Notes: generated from the letters alone by a model not told the origin. A stretch of DNA of 64,000 nt from Incurvaria masculella (GCA_946894095.1 OX335658.1:16235001-16299000); one strand, 5' to 3'. Counted from the stretch's first letter, positions 45,601 through 54,387 are shown. Numbers and translations: made by a program.

Positions 45601-48600
45601 CAGGTGGCGGCGGATGGAGTCGGGGCTGGAGCCGCCGGAGCCGGCGCGCTGCGCTTTAATTACATCGTTGTACTATCTCTTCTTTATGCTGTAGCCGGCA
45701 ATCTTGTTAGCTGCGAGGTAGCGTACAGTGACGACATAGCGTACCTGTTGGTAGCCGTAGTGGAGTGCAGACCGTTGCAGCCGCCGGGCAGGTGGCGGCG
45801 GATGGAGTCGGGGCTGGAGCCGCCGGAGCCGGCGCGCTGCGCTTTAATTACATCGTTGTACTATCTCTTCTTTATGCTGTAGCCGGCAATCTTGTTAGCT
45901 GCGAGGTAGCGTACAGTGACGACATAGCGTACCTGTTGGTAGCCGTAGTGGAGTGCAGACCGTTGCAGCCGCCGGGCAGGTGGCGGCGGATGGAGTCGGG
46001 GCTGGAGCCGCCGGAGCCGGTGCGCTGCGCTTCGAGCGCGTTGTTGAACTTGTTCTTCTTCATGCTTCGGCCGGCGATCTTGTTGGCCGCGAGGTAGCGT
46101 ACAGTGACGACATAGCGTACCTGTTGGTAGCCGTAGTGGAGTGCAGACCGTTGCAGCCGCCGGGCAGGTGGCGGCGGATGGAGTCGGGGCTGGAGCCGCC
46201 GGAGCCGGTGCGCTGCGCTTCGAGCGCGTTGTTGAACTTGTTCTTCTTCATGCTGCGGCCGGCGATCTTGTTGGCCGCGAGGTAGCGTACAGTGACGACA
46301 TAGCGTACCTGTTGGTAGCCGTAGTGGAGTGCAGACCGTTGCAGCCGCCGGGCAGGTGGCGGCGGATGGAGTCGGGGCTGGAGCCGCCGGAGCCGGCGCG
46401 CTGCGCTTTAATTACATCGTTGTACTATCTCTTCTTTATGCTGTAGCCGGCAATCTTGTTAGCTGCGAGGTAGCGTACAGTGACGACATAGCGTACCTGT
46501 TGGTAGCCGTAGTGGAGTGCAGACCGTTGCAGCCGCCGGGCAGGTGGCGGCGGATGGAGTCGGGGCTGGAGCCGCCGGAGCCGGCGCGCTGCGCTTCGAG
46601 CGCGTTGTTGAACTTGTTCTTCTTCATGCTTCGGCCGGCGATCTTGTTGGCCGCGAGGTAACGTACAGTGACGACATAGCGTACCTGTTGGTAGCCGTAG
46701 TGGAGTGCAGACCGTTGCAGCCGCCGGGCAGGTGGCGGCGGATGGAGTCGGGGCTGGAGCCGCCGGAGCCGGCGCGCTGCGCTTCGAGCGCGTTGTTGAA
46801 CTTGTTCTTCTTCATGCTTCGGCCGGCGATCTTGTTGGCCGCGAGGTCGGCTAGCAGGTCGTTGGGCACGCGCATCAGGAGCAGTTTTGGGAGGCGGGTG
46901 ATGAAGAACTTTCGTACCTGTGAAGTAAACGTTTTGACTTATTTGTCTTGCATTTTTCATTTTACAATAATTTTAATTATCGCACACGGATAACTCATAT
47001 CAGAACTACTGATATAATTTTAAGGAAACAAGGTAATTTTCAACAATGTTTACTTCACTTTACGCATGACACAGTATATGCATGCATTTATTGATCTTGA
47101 ATTCAGACATTTGAAACCAAACCACAAACTTCTTCTTGTAACTTTTAAAAACAGGCTTGACAAACACCTAAAAACACTAAACTAAAGTAACCGTAATAAC
47201 AAAGCACCAGTGAACCCAGACATAAACACATCAGCTAAGGCTGCTCGTTCATCAAATAATTAAATAAATAAAATAACTTCTTGCAACAATGATTAAATTA
47301 CTCCCGTACATAAAAAATACGTATAATTTGATAATTTAACAGCAAACAAATCGACACTTCTGGACTCAGGTAACGATGGCAAGGTGGACTAGGCGTGACT
47401 GAAGGTTCAAATGCTCTAAAAGAAATCATACTATCGCGTTCTATTCTTCTTTTGCTTGATACTATAAATTTTGTATTTATAGAAAGGGAAGGTCCTGGCA
47501 AGGTTCCTTTGAATACCCAACATAAATGTTGAAATAGTAGATGCGCGAAATAAGAAAACAATTTAAAAGGTCTTTATCCTGTGTAAGTAGTCATTTATAA
47601 AAATATGTAATGTGTAACGACATCTATAGCAATTAAATAAAAACAATGATGGCTCTATAAGTGGGTACACGCCAGAGGCAGTTACTGCAGCAATGTGTAC
47701 TGAAGAACCACGAATCACATACAAGGATATAGAGAACGTACATTCGGTCGCTTAGTGTTGATACAATGTTACAAACTGGTAGACGTTGGCTACTTCGAGT
47801 GTTCTACGAATTTGAAAAACTAGTTCATGAGGATTGGTGCAGAGAAATGCGACTACGTTTCGAAAATGCGTTAGTAAAGGGTTTTTCTAAATTCTCAGGA
47901 AGAACCATCATAGGTTACCCATGGCGCCATCTTGTGTGTGCTGGGCTTGCGGTAGTACACGTTGAGGATGTTGTTATTGTTTTATTGCATTCATAGGTAG
48001 GTAACCTACACTTGAAGGGGCATGCCAAGAATCGTTATGCTATATGCTATCGGTATGTATATAAGAACTGGCAAACATACCAGTCACTAAATAAGTTTAA
48101 AACTTAATTCAAATTTAAGTAGTTAATTAATCAATACCACCGCTCAAAAGAAAAACATAAGGAGAAACATTAAAAATATAATAATCATGGCAGGTTACCC
48201 ATGGCGCCTTCTTGTGTGTGCTGAGCTTGTGGAAGTACCCGTTGAGGATGATGATGGTGATGAAGTCGTTGAGCCCCACTGAGTCTTTGAACAGCAGGTA
48301 TTTGCTCAGAAGCAGCAGCCCCATCAACATCGGCAGAATGATCTCAAAGATCGACAGAAAGAATCATGGCAGGTTACCCATGGCGCCTTCTTATGTGTGC
48401 TGCGCTTGTGGCAGTACACGCTGAAGATGGTGATGGTGATGAAGTCGTTTAGCCCCGCTGAGTCGTTGAATAGCAGGTTTTGCTCAGAAGCAGCAGCCCC
48501 AGTGACATCGACAGAATGATCTCGAAGATCGACAGAAATAATCATTGCAGGTTACCCATAGCGCCATTTTGTTGGTGCTGAGCTTGTGGAAGTATACATT

Positions 48601-50931
48601 GAGGATGATGATAGTGATGAAGTCTCCGAGCCCTACAGAGTCGTTGAACAGCAAGTATTTGCTGAAGCGACATCGACAGAATGATATCGAAGATCGACAG
48701 AGAGAATCATTGCAAGTTACCCATGGCGCCATCTTGTGTGTGCTGGGCTTGCGGTAGTGCACGTTGAGGATGATGATGGTAATGACGACGCTGAGCCCCA
48801 CCAGCAGCATGGTAAACAGCAGGTACTTCCCCAGCAGCGGCAGCGCCAGTGACGTCGATGGAATGATCTCGGAGATCAGCAGGAAGAACCTGCCGTCAAA
48901 GGCAGAGTTCACATTTGATGGCGTATAGTTTATTACGTATACAATAAAATAGTTATGTGCCTATTTTAACCACATGAACAAGTAAAGATACAATTCTTGT
49001 AGTATTGGCTGTTGCCTAGATGTTTGCGTTAAGAAATATTGGGAGCGGTCGTGTTTAGGACGGGATACTGTTCGATTGTTCTGATTCCTTTTAAAACTGG
49101 AAGTCCTCCTTACTTATTATGTAGCAGGATTAATCGCAGGTCCTGGCATAGCACCTAGTTCACATGTGGTGTGTTATGCTAATATCATATTATTAGTTTG
49201 TGCAGTTCCATAAAAAAATGCTTATATTTCACCTAAATTAAATGTCATGGAATTGAAATAAAATTAATCCTGAACGATTTTTTAATCTTATAATAAAGTT
49301 GAACAAAAAGGTTTTATCAGTAAAAATAAATAGAGCTACATTCTATAAATATCAATAGGATATGTACTTCCATATAGCACGATTAATTTTTGGGAAATAT
49401 TGTGATAAAAATAACAACGAGAACATATAATAGGTATGTTTTTTAAGGGAGCCATTTTACTAAATTGATCGTTGGTTATCGAATCGAATAATATTCTGTG
49501 TTTCCGAGCGTACGTAATTTGCTTTGTCGTTCATTATCCCATATTCCATTGAAATATTGCAAATTTGATTTAGTTGGAAACTTGAAGTTAACGAAGTGTA
49601 GGAGGGTAAAGTGACCGGTTATAAATTTAAACATTTATGAAAATTGTTCGTGAGTTTAGGGTGTTATTATGTAAATGAAGACGACTCCAAAGAGTTAGAT
49701 TCACCACTAAAGTTAGGATTCGCTGTAGTTCCACATAGTTCACAAGGGATTATGTTCCATGAAATAGGCCAAAGTCTCAAGGTACCTGTTTGATTAAATA
49801 AACCGATTTCATGGTATTCCAGCCATGAAATTATGGAGTCAACTTATTTTTTTTCTTCCAATATCAGTGTTACTTTGCCGATTTCACAGACCAATTTAGA
49901 GAATTAACTTTGCTACGGAAATGATAAGAATTCAGAATAAAATACACATTCGGAAACGATAGATTGATCACATGAAGTAGAAGGGAATTGAAGAGGGCTC
50001 AAACTTATGACTTCTAAAGAAAAATATCCACTTGGTCTGCCAATTGAACTACTTATCCAAATGCATTATATATGCCTGATCTTCATTTATTTATTTTATT
50101 TATTTATTTATTTATTTACTTAGGAAATCAACAGCTTATATTGACAAACATGTTAACAGAAAATCTTATACTAAAATACAAGCCAATTATAGATTTCCAC
50201 TTAATTATTATAATGTTATGTAGATATTTTATAGTTCGTGTTATTTAATCTTTGTGCATTTGATCTAATACTAATTTGCGGGGGAGTAAGGGTATAGGGT
50301 GCATGTGAGTAGTGTATGCAAGGGTGTGTATGCGTATGTGTGTAGGTGAAAGAGGATGAGAGGGTGTGTGTGTGCGTGTTGTTGAGGGAGGGTGTGTGGA
50401 TGAGTTTTTATGTGAATTATTAGCACTAGTTCTAGGATTAATGGTAAAACAAAAGGTACATGAACCTCCAAATTTATTTTATGGCATGAGTCTCTTTTCT
50501 AGTATTTTGGCCTTAATATTGTTTTTGAACGTTATTTTGGTCGTTGACAAAGGGTCTTATTTTTGTAGAATGCTAGTCATTACCGCCATGACGTCTGTGG
50601 AACCAATGAGCGTTCGGAAAAATATAAGTGGGGTACCAGCAAACATTGCGAATTGAAAAGAGGTTTACAACGATCCGAGGTTGTACTTAGGTGAAAATAT
50701 GGAAGCTGGAAGCACATTCTACAATGCAGCAGCAGAGAAAGAGAGAGAGAGAATGGAATACTGACATGGTCTGTGAGAGCAGGATGGAGATGCTGAGCGC
50801 GATCTTCTCCCCGGAGTCGGCCGGCAGGTAGAACACCAGCACGGACAGGTAAGAGATTCCAACGCAAGGTACGATCAGGTTGACGGTGTAGAACAGCGTC
50901 TTGCGGCGTAACGTGATGTTGAAGAATATAT
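39432..50931 (-). CDS. nAChRalpha2: Nicotinic acetylcholine receptor subunit alpha2-like, TM1 to C-terminus (5 exons, gene level)
   Basis: This is a subunit of a pentameric acetylcholine-gated cation channel of insect neurons. In transcript order the exons are 50931-50766, 48889-48721, 46917-46685, 40755-40560 and 39629-39432. They total 962 bases; after the first two bases they give 319 codons plus TAA with no frame break, which is strong support. TM1 follows [16 protein letters not shown]2 is in the [13 protein letters not shown] stretch, TM3 follows LLGKYLLF, then comes a TM3-TM4 loop with [12 protein letters not shown] and [14 protein letters not shown], and TM4 starts at [34 protein letters not shown] and the loop sequence fit insect alpha2 (Drosophila SAD) better than alpha1, alpha3 or beta1; this assignment is from memory. 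The ligand-binding domain, including the Cys-loop, was not found and should lie beyond 64000. Exons 2, 3 and 4 are each followed by tandem copies of themselves. Confidence 0.9.
39676..40085 (+). repeat. SINE, tRNA-headed type, in the last nAChR intron
   Basis: Head GATCGTAGCCTAGTCATGCG and GGCTCAAATCCCC, body TTTTCCATCCACATCAATGT and degenerate tail; antisense to the receptor gene. Confidence 0.65.
40560..40755 (-). CDS. nAChRalpha2: nAChR alpha2 exon: TM3-TM4 loop, second half
   Basis: The acceptor is TTACCAG above 40755 and the donor is GTGAGT at 40559. It finishes the Arg codon and reads [20 protein letters not shown], then [20 protein letters not shown] and MQRQDEFNA. This is the pre-TM4 amphipathic segment conserved in alpha2 ([20 protein letters not shown]). 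Four decayed copies lie downstream (to the right on the plus strand, that is, upstream in transcription order between this exon and the array). Confidence 0.9.
40775..40968 (-). pseudogene. Decayed copy of the nAChR pre-TM4 exon (P1)
   Basis: Aligned with 40560-40755: [20 protein letters not shown] is nearly intact, followed by [12 protein letters not shown] and then a TAG stop where the original has KYPFELEK. Acceptor-like and donor-like bases are diverged. Confidence 0.75.
40988..41175 (-). pseudogene. Decayed copy of the nAChR pre-TM4 exon (P2)
   Basis: The frame is open and keeps [20 protein letters not shown] and [14 protein letters not shown], but the FSGLVGAFG start is altered to FNSIAFV and the DEFNA end is changed to NNFNT. 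It could be mistaken for an alternative exon; the lost donor argues against it. Confidence 0.7.
41190..41268 (-). pseudogene. Fragment of the nAChR pre-TM4 exon (P3)
   Basis: A short plus-strand stretch beginning AACAGTATTTGCCGCC and running to AAGCTTTCCAGCTTAGAGC corresponds to the 3' part of the exon (around ALYTMSYL for AIHNVMFI). The rest is missing. Confidence 0.5.
41270..41440. repeat. Inverted repeat in a nAChR intron
   Basis: CGGGTGAACAGACAAGTAAG and GTCTGACGTTTAACTGCATTT at the left pair with AAATGCAACTAAACGTCAGG and CTCATTTGCCTGTTCACCCG at the right. It lies among the decayed pre-TM4 exon copies, between P3 and P4. Confidence 0.65.
41493..41652 (-). pseudogene. Decayed copy of the nAChR pre-TM4 exon (P4)
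   Basis: The minus strand reads [20 protein letters not shown], then [20 protein letters not shown], very close to the functional exon. The 5' part (GLVGAFG region) is broken. It is the copy nearest the array. Confidence 0.75.
41653..42762. other. nAChR intron sequence, no recognised element
   Basis: AT-rich until ~42300, then a GC-richer block at 42440-42650 with TAATTAATTGGCGAGCG. No exon supported. Confidence 0.35.
42763..43002. repeat. Tandem duplication of ~120 bp
   Basis: AACTTTGCAGAAACTCTTGC (42769) and AACTTTGCAGAAACTTTTGC (42882) each begin a ~115-bp segment ending in a TTATTTTAAA stretch; the two are ~90% alike by eye. Confidence 0.8.
43230..43779 (+). mobile_element. TTAA element family T1, copy 5, full length, in nAChR intron
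   Basis: TTAA is present at both ends; 550 bases. TTAAGGTGGCCCAACCCGG and GGATGGGCCACCTTAA are the ends. It is close to copies 1 and 4 and sits at the distal edge of the 188-bp array region. Confidence 0.82.
44037..46856 (-). repeat. 188-bp tandem array made of nAChR exon 3' end plus splice donor (15 units)
   Basis: The marker CAGACCGTTGCAGCC (or a close variant) recurs at about 44059, 44247, 44451 and then every 188 bases to 46707. Each unit consists of ~163 bases of the 3' part of the loop exon ([10 protein letters not shown] to TATNR) plus ~25 bases of intron from the donor GTACGC. The last unit on the plus strand lies inside the real exon. Two sub-types alternate: type A keeps [14 protein letters not shown], type B has a diverged block with an in-frame stop. 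A fragment resembling the start of the exon (GGCCGCGAGGTCGGC) at ~43937 marks the far edge. 188 is not a multiple of 3, so the frame shifts from unit to unit. Confidence 0.93.
46685..46917 (-). CDS. nAChRalpha2: nAChR alpha2 exon: TM3-TM4 cytoplasmic loop, first half
   Basis: The acceptor is TTCACAG above 46917. The exon reads [17 protein letters not shown], then [18 protein letters not shown], then [16 protein letters not shown] and ends TATNR with two bases of the Arg codon at the donor GTACGC. In transcription order this is the first copy of a 188-bp tandem array; only this copy still has the 5' part of the exon and an acceptor. Reading past its donor soon runs into a stop, so the donor at 46685 is the one that supports the receptor frame. 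Confidence 0.88.
46918..47928. other. nAChR intron, no recognised element
   Basis: AT-rich intron sequence. A short SINE scrap (AAAGGGAAGGTCCTGGCAAG) lies at 47483-47502. No exon supported. Confidence 0.4.
47929..47990 (-). pseudogene. Fragment, copy 4 of the nAChR TM2-TM3 exon
   Basis: Only the last ~60 bases (equivalent to [16 protein letters not shown]) and the GTAACC donor-like site remain. It is closest to the intact exon at its end, with the GGCGCCATCTTGTGTGTGCT string on the plus strand shared with 48725-48745. Confidence 0.65.
48199..48358 (-). pseudogene. Decayed copy 3 of the nAChR TM2-TM3 exon
   Basis: The copy reads [18 protein letters not shown], then [20 protein letters not shown] and KAPW, ending at a GTAACC donor-like site. 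It is the best-preserved duplicate in amino-acid terms, but there is no convincing polypyrimidine tract and AG in front of it. Confidence 0.7.
48378..48537 (-). pseudogene. Decayed copy 2 of the nAChR TM2-TM3 exon
   Basis: The copy shows [16 protein letters not shown] and STHKKAPW before GTAACC. The 5' part reads as [12 protein letters not shown] in one frame and as a [18 protein letters not shown] stretch in another, so at least one frameshift has occurred. It lies about 175 bases from copy 1. Confidence 0.7.
48556..48702 (-). pseudogene. Decayed copy 1 of the nAChR TM2-TM3 exon
   Basis: It is similar to 48721-48889 and in the same orientation. It keeps a recognisable [18 protein letters not shown] segment and an STNKMALW end followed by GTAACC at the donor position. 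The part corresponding to [14 protein letters not shown] is shortened and frame-shifted, and no clear acceptor is seen. Confidence 0.7.
48721..48889 (-). CDS. nAChRalpha2: nAChR alpha2 exon: end of TM2 and TM3
   Basis: The acceptor is GGCAG above 48889; the exon starts with G to complete Met, then [19 protein letters not shown] (end of TM2 and TM2-TM3 loop) and TM3 beginning [14 protein letters not shown], and ends PSTHKMAPW in phase 0. The donor is GTAACT. The intron is 1.9 kb on the 5' side. Four diverged copies of this exon lie immediately downstream in the same orientation. Confidence 0.9.
49060..49218 (+). repeat. SINE fragment in nAChR intron
   Basis: GGTCCTGGCATAGCACCTAG, TGTGGTGTGTTATGCTAATA and a final A-run match the SINE tail; the body is shortened. 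Confidence 0.6.
49219..50765. other. nAChR intron; AT-rich with TG-rich microsatellite
   Basis: A TTTA run is at 50093-50120 and an imperfect GTGTGT-rich stretch at 50280-50400. The TTTA run followed by a GAAATCAACAGC segment may be a LINE 3' end, but this is not certain. Confidence 0.4.
50766..50931 (-). CDS. nAChRalpha2: nAChR alpha2 exon: TM1 and start of TM2
   Basis: The acceptor is GTCGACAG just above 50931 and the donor is GTCAGT below 50766. It starts with two bases that finish an Asp codon and reads [19 protein letters not shown] into TM1, then [16 protein letters not shown], the short TM1-TM2 loop and start of the pore-lining TM2. It ends inside the Met codon of LSQTM. The GEK motif at the inner mouth of TM2 is characteristic of cation-selective Cys-loop channels. 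The upstream exon was not found in the window. Confidence 0.9.
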
Positions 50932-51129
50932 CTGTCGACAAAAGAGAGCATTAATTACAACCGCTGATGAATTCCGTGAGTGCGTCCGTCCGTGGTTCGG
51001 CAATACCCCAAGAAAAATACAAAGCAGAACATCTTTTTGGCATATTCAGCAGATAAAAAAATATATAATTCTTTAATAAAATTATTCACTTTGCCTTATC
51101 CCATATGAAACTAGAAAGGAAGACGCCTT

Positions 51130-51190
51130 TAATGTACGCCAGGACCTAAAGGTGCCCGACGTCGCCCGTGGGTTTTCGAAAATTCAGGGG
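51130..51190 (-). repeat. LINE 3' region, outer piece
   Basis: It continues with 51440 onward once the hAT-like insertion is removed; TTCAGGGG is shared by both sides. Confidence 0.4.
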
Positions 51191-51439
51191 CAAGGGCGTC
51201 GCCAAGGGGGGGCAGGGAGGGGCAGCTGCCCCCCCCCTAGAGATTCTAAAAAAGTTGCCAAATATAATGCAACCAAAGTCTTAAGTCTTTGAGTTGATTT
51301 GCTTGAAGTTCAAGATTTTAACAATCATTCCCGTACGTCGAAACTCGAATGAATTCACCAATGAGGATGAGAAAAGTATGAATTGTAGTAGGTAAAGTCA
51401 ACTTGCCCCCCCCTGCGCCATCGGCTGGCGACGCCCTTG
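51191..51439. mobile_element. hAT-like miniature element with 8-bp target duplication
   Basis: TTCAGGGG occurs at 51183-51190 and again at 51440-51447. Terminal inverted repeats are CAAGGGCGTCGCCA and TGGCGACGCCCTTG. It is 249 bases and noncoding, with sub-terminal C/G runs (CTGCCCCCCCCCTAG). An 8-bp duplication is the hallmark of hAT elements. Confidence 0.85.
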
Positions 51440-52405
51440 TTCAGGGGGACTGAGAAAACCATGCCGGCCGCCAGGTGCTTCTTCACACCAAGTTTGAAGG
51501 ACCACAGGTAGTAATTTGGGGGGAAATATCTCGGAAGGGAGTTCATTCCATTGTTTTTTTTTTATGTGACTGGACATGGATGGCTAATACCACACCTTCT
51601 GCCATGGTATTAGCCCAACACACCACATGGGAACTAGGTGCCATGCCAGGACCTTCCTTATAATGCACGGCTACATTGAACTGGATTGAAAACACGGACA
51701 ATTTTCATTGCCGCTTCGACCACCTAGTGAGTAAGGAAGGGGACCTACAGTTTAACGTGGAATCTGAACCACGGCCAGCCTCTCTCAACCGTCGAAGACC
51801 AGACCGGACCCAGCGTTGCTTAACTTCGGAGAGCGATCGCCGAAGTGTCGCGCCACTGGGCCACTGAGGCTGACCCTGTTTACCGACCCAATAAATAAAG
51901 GAACTAGAGGATCGGTGGGTTCTTATTTTTGGAATGTCTAATGTGGATTTGTGCGTTTTCTCCCTGTTCCGAGTTGAACGATGGTAGAAAGGGGACGGAG
52001 GAACAGCGTTATGCAACCCCGAGCATTCTCCGTGGTAAAGACGATAGAAGACAGAGAGAGACCCTACATCCCTTCGGAGACCAAATTTAGGGATACCTCG
52101 GGGTAGTCGAGGAGACGCACGGCCCGACGCTGTATCGAGTCCAGGGAGCCAAGCACGTGCTGAGCTGAGCCGTCCCACAAATGTGAGCAGTACTCCACGC
52201 GAGACCTTATCTGCGCCTTGTAAACGAGCAGTTTTTGGTCAAGTGTGAAATACTGACGCACCCTGTTGAGGACTCTCAGCTTTTTTGAGGCGAGCTTGGC
52301 TTTATCCTCGATATGGCGCCCGAAATTGAGGTCATGCGTCAGGTCAACACCAAGTATCCTTATGTGGTCATCAATATGTAGAGTTGCTCCTTCGAAGGTC
52401 GGTTT
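51440..52405 (-). pseudogene. Non-LTR retrotransposon RT fragment with 3' region, interrupted by a SINE
   Basis: The minus strand from 52400 reads IRILGVDLTHDLNFGRHIED, then KAKLASKKLRVLNRVRQYFT, then SRVEYCSHLWDGSAQ and LDSIQRRAVRLLD, the thumb/C-terminal part of a CR1/Jockey-type reverse transcriptase. A frame change near 52095 separates it from FGLRRDVGSLSVFYRLYHGE. The ORF tail and 3' region run to 51440; a 5S-headed SINE sits at 51553-51876. Confidence 0.8.
51553..51876 (-). repeat. SINE, 5S rRNA-headed type, inserted in a LINE
   Basis: The plus strand starts with a T-run and TGTGACTGGACATGGATGGC, and ends GGGCCACTGAGGC. The head is shortened: the GGATGGGTGACC part is deleted, but GCGTTGCTTAACTTCGG remains. 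The uninterrupted LINE relative at 32930 shows the empty site (TTCATTCCATT then TTACCGACCC). Confidence 0.8.
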
Positions 52406-52407
52406 TG

Positions 52408-52821
52408 ATTTTTTTTTTTATGCGACCTGACACGGATGGCTAATACCACACAACTACCGTTATGATATTAGCTCAATTCACCACATTCCCGAAGGAATTA
52501 CTTGCCATGCCAGGACCTTCCCTTTATGAGCACGGCTACATTGAACTGGATGGAAAACAAGGACAATTTTTCATTGCCGCTTCGACCATCTTTTCATCCA
52601 ATGCGATGGTACCAACCCGGGCGGGCTTAAACCCTACCACCTAGTAGGGGAAGGGGACCTACAGTTTTACATGGATTCCGAACCATAGAGCAGCTCGCAT
52701 TCGTGACGAAATGCACTTATCGAACTCTGAAAGAGAAAGACAGTGGTGCAAGTCGGTATTGAACCCGGGCCTCTGGTACGCTAGGCCAGTCCCCGCGCCA
52801 CTAGGCTACGAGCCGCTCGAA
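52408..52821 (-). repeat. SINE, tRNA-headed type, best full-length copy
   Basis: On the minus strand GGCTCGTAGCCTAGTGGCGC (box A) and CGGGTTCAATACC (box B) form the head. The body runs through GGTTGGTACCATCGCATTGG and TTTCCATCCAGTTCAATG-like segments to GCCATCCGTGTCAGGTCGCA and an A-run. Confidence 0.85.
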
Positions 52822-53034
52822 ATGACATGGTATTAAAAATTTAACAGTTCAGGCAATTTAGGTTAGGTTAGGTTCTGTTGCACAAACAGAATTAATTGTA
52901 TTATAACCGCAATGCAACAACGCAACATGTTTACACCTAATTTAATATGTTTCTGGTATTAGTGAATATAATGATCTTTGGGGAAACAAAATATTCTTTC
53001 TGGAGCATCTGAGGCATATGCTGCGATTTATATT
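52822..53034. other. Unassigned, with three TTAGG units
   Basis: TTAGGTTAGGTTAGGTT is at 52859-52875. It is too short to be called telomeric DNA. Confidence 0.4.
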
Positions 53035-53293
53035 AAACGAGTCGGACTCGTACACCAAGGGTTCCGTACCATAGTACAAGATTAAACACACAAACATCAC
53101 GTTTTTTTGTATTGACCCCCCTAGCGGCATAATAAATACACACTCTGTGAAAATTTCATCTGCCTACCTATTACGGATCATGAGATACAGCCCTGTGACA
53201 GACGGACGGACGGACGGACGGACGGACGGACGGACGGACGGACGGATGGACGGACCGTTCCGTTTGCACCCTTTGGGTACGGAACCCTAAAAA
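53035..53293 (+). repeat. Dispersed repeat with (ACGG)n run
   Basis: It includes GGGTTCCGTACCATAGTACA, CATGAGATACAGCCCTGTGA, a long ACGG microsatellite at 53199-53255 and TTTGGGTACGGAACCCTAAA. The left terminal CCGGCCAAGTG part is diverged. Confidence 0.8.
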
Positions 53294-53997
53294 GGGAACT
53301 GGCATACAGGAGCGCTGTTACTTTTCCAAAATCTTTGTGGAATATACTCAGAATTTTTTTCTGGATACCCGTTAAAAAGTCAATCATGGCCAATATTGAA
53401 AAGACTTGTTTTTGGAAGTCCATGCCACTCTCCGGTCCATAAACCGTCTCTATGCCAAAAATCAAGTCGATTCGTCGCTCCATTGCTGCGTAAAAGAAGG
53501 ACGAAACAACAAACCCACAAACACACTTTCGCTTTTATGATAAAATAAGGATAGGGACGTCTAGTGACATCTTGATTGGGATAATAGTATCCTCCGTTTA
53601 CTGTCTTCGCTGCTGGTGATAAGTGGTCACAGTATTAAAATAAATTGTTGTCACGCGTCACAGACAAGGCAAGAGGACGAGCCAGTGACATTCTAGCGTC
53701 CACCTCGAACCGCGCAAAAACTACGAGACAGATCTCCTCGCGGAGAGCCATTCACTCGATAACGCGTCTTGCTGCATCTCACTAAGGTCTAGTTTCCCCG
53801 ACGTCGCCTCTGCTACAATCATTAACCCTCAGCCCAATTTATGATACACTTTGCCCGGGGAAATAGAAAAAGTTTGACAGCAAGACGATCCCCCCGCGCC
53901 CCGCGCAGGCCGCGAACAAAAACTAATTAATGCGAAACCACTCGAGCCAGCATTATGGAGACGTTGGCCTCCGCGTTTGTAAAGCTCACACCTGCTA
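53294..53997. other. No recognised gene; GC-rich block near 53880
   Basis: 53640-53800 is moderately GC-rich; 53885-53940 has CCCCCCGCGCCCCGCGCAGG followed by ACTAATTAATGCG. No exon supported. Confidence 0.4.
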
Positions 53998-54313
53998 GAA
54001 CTCTAATCGTAGCGTAGGGGCGTGGGACTTCCATGCCAGAGATCATGGGTTCGATCCCCGTCCCGTTCAATTCTCTGCAAGCGTATTTCGTTACGACGAG
54101 CTCATTCATGGTTCGGAAACTGTAAGTTCCCTTCCCCTACGGTGTGGGTGTTCCGGACGGGTTGGTACCATCGCATTGGATAAAGCGATGGTCGAAGCGG
54201 TGTCTAATTTTCTCGGTATTTTGAATTTACTTCAATGTAGCCGTCCTCATGACGGGAAGGTCCTGGCATTGCACCTCATTCCTACAGCAATCCATATCCA
54301 TTACATAAAAAAA
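53998..54313 (+). repeat. SINE, tRNA-headed type, diverged
   Basis: ATCGTAGCGTAGGGGCGTGG (box A-like), GGGTTCGATCCCCG (box B), GGGTTGGTACCATCGCATTG and an A-rich end. Confidence 0.75.
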
Positions 54314-54387
54314 TACAGAGGCACAAATTAACGGCCGTCCCGCGGATATTTTCGTGAAGTCTCTAAAGCAGTGGTTCTTAAGGGCCT

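Noticed and set aside
44057..46993. Series of 101-158 codon plus-strand frames beginning [10 protein letters not shown]
   Set aside because: They are antisense shadows of the 188-bp array derived from the receptor exon on the minus strand.
52859..52875. TTAGG repeats like insect telomeres
   Set aside because: Only three units; such short runs are common by chance in lepidopteran DNA.
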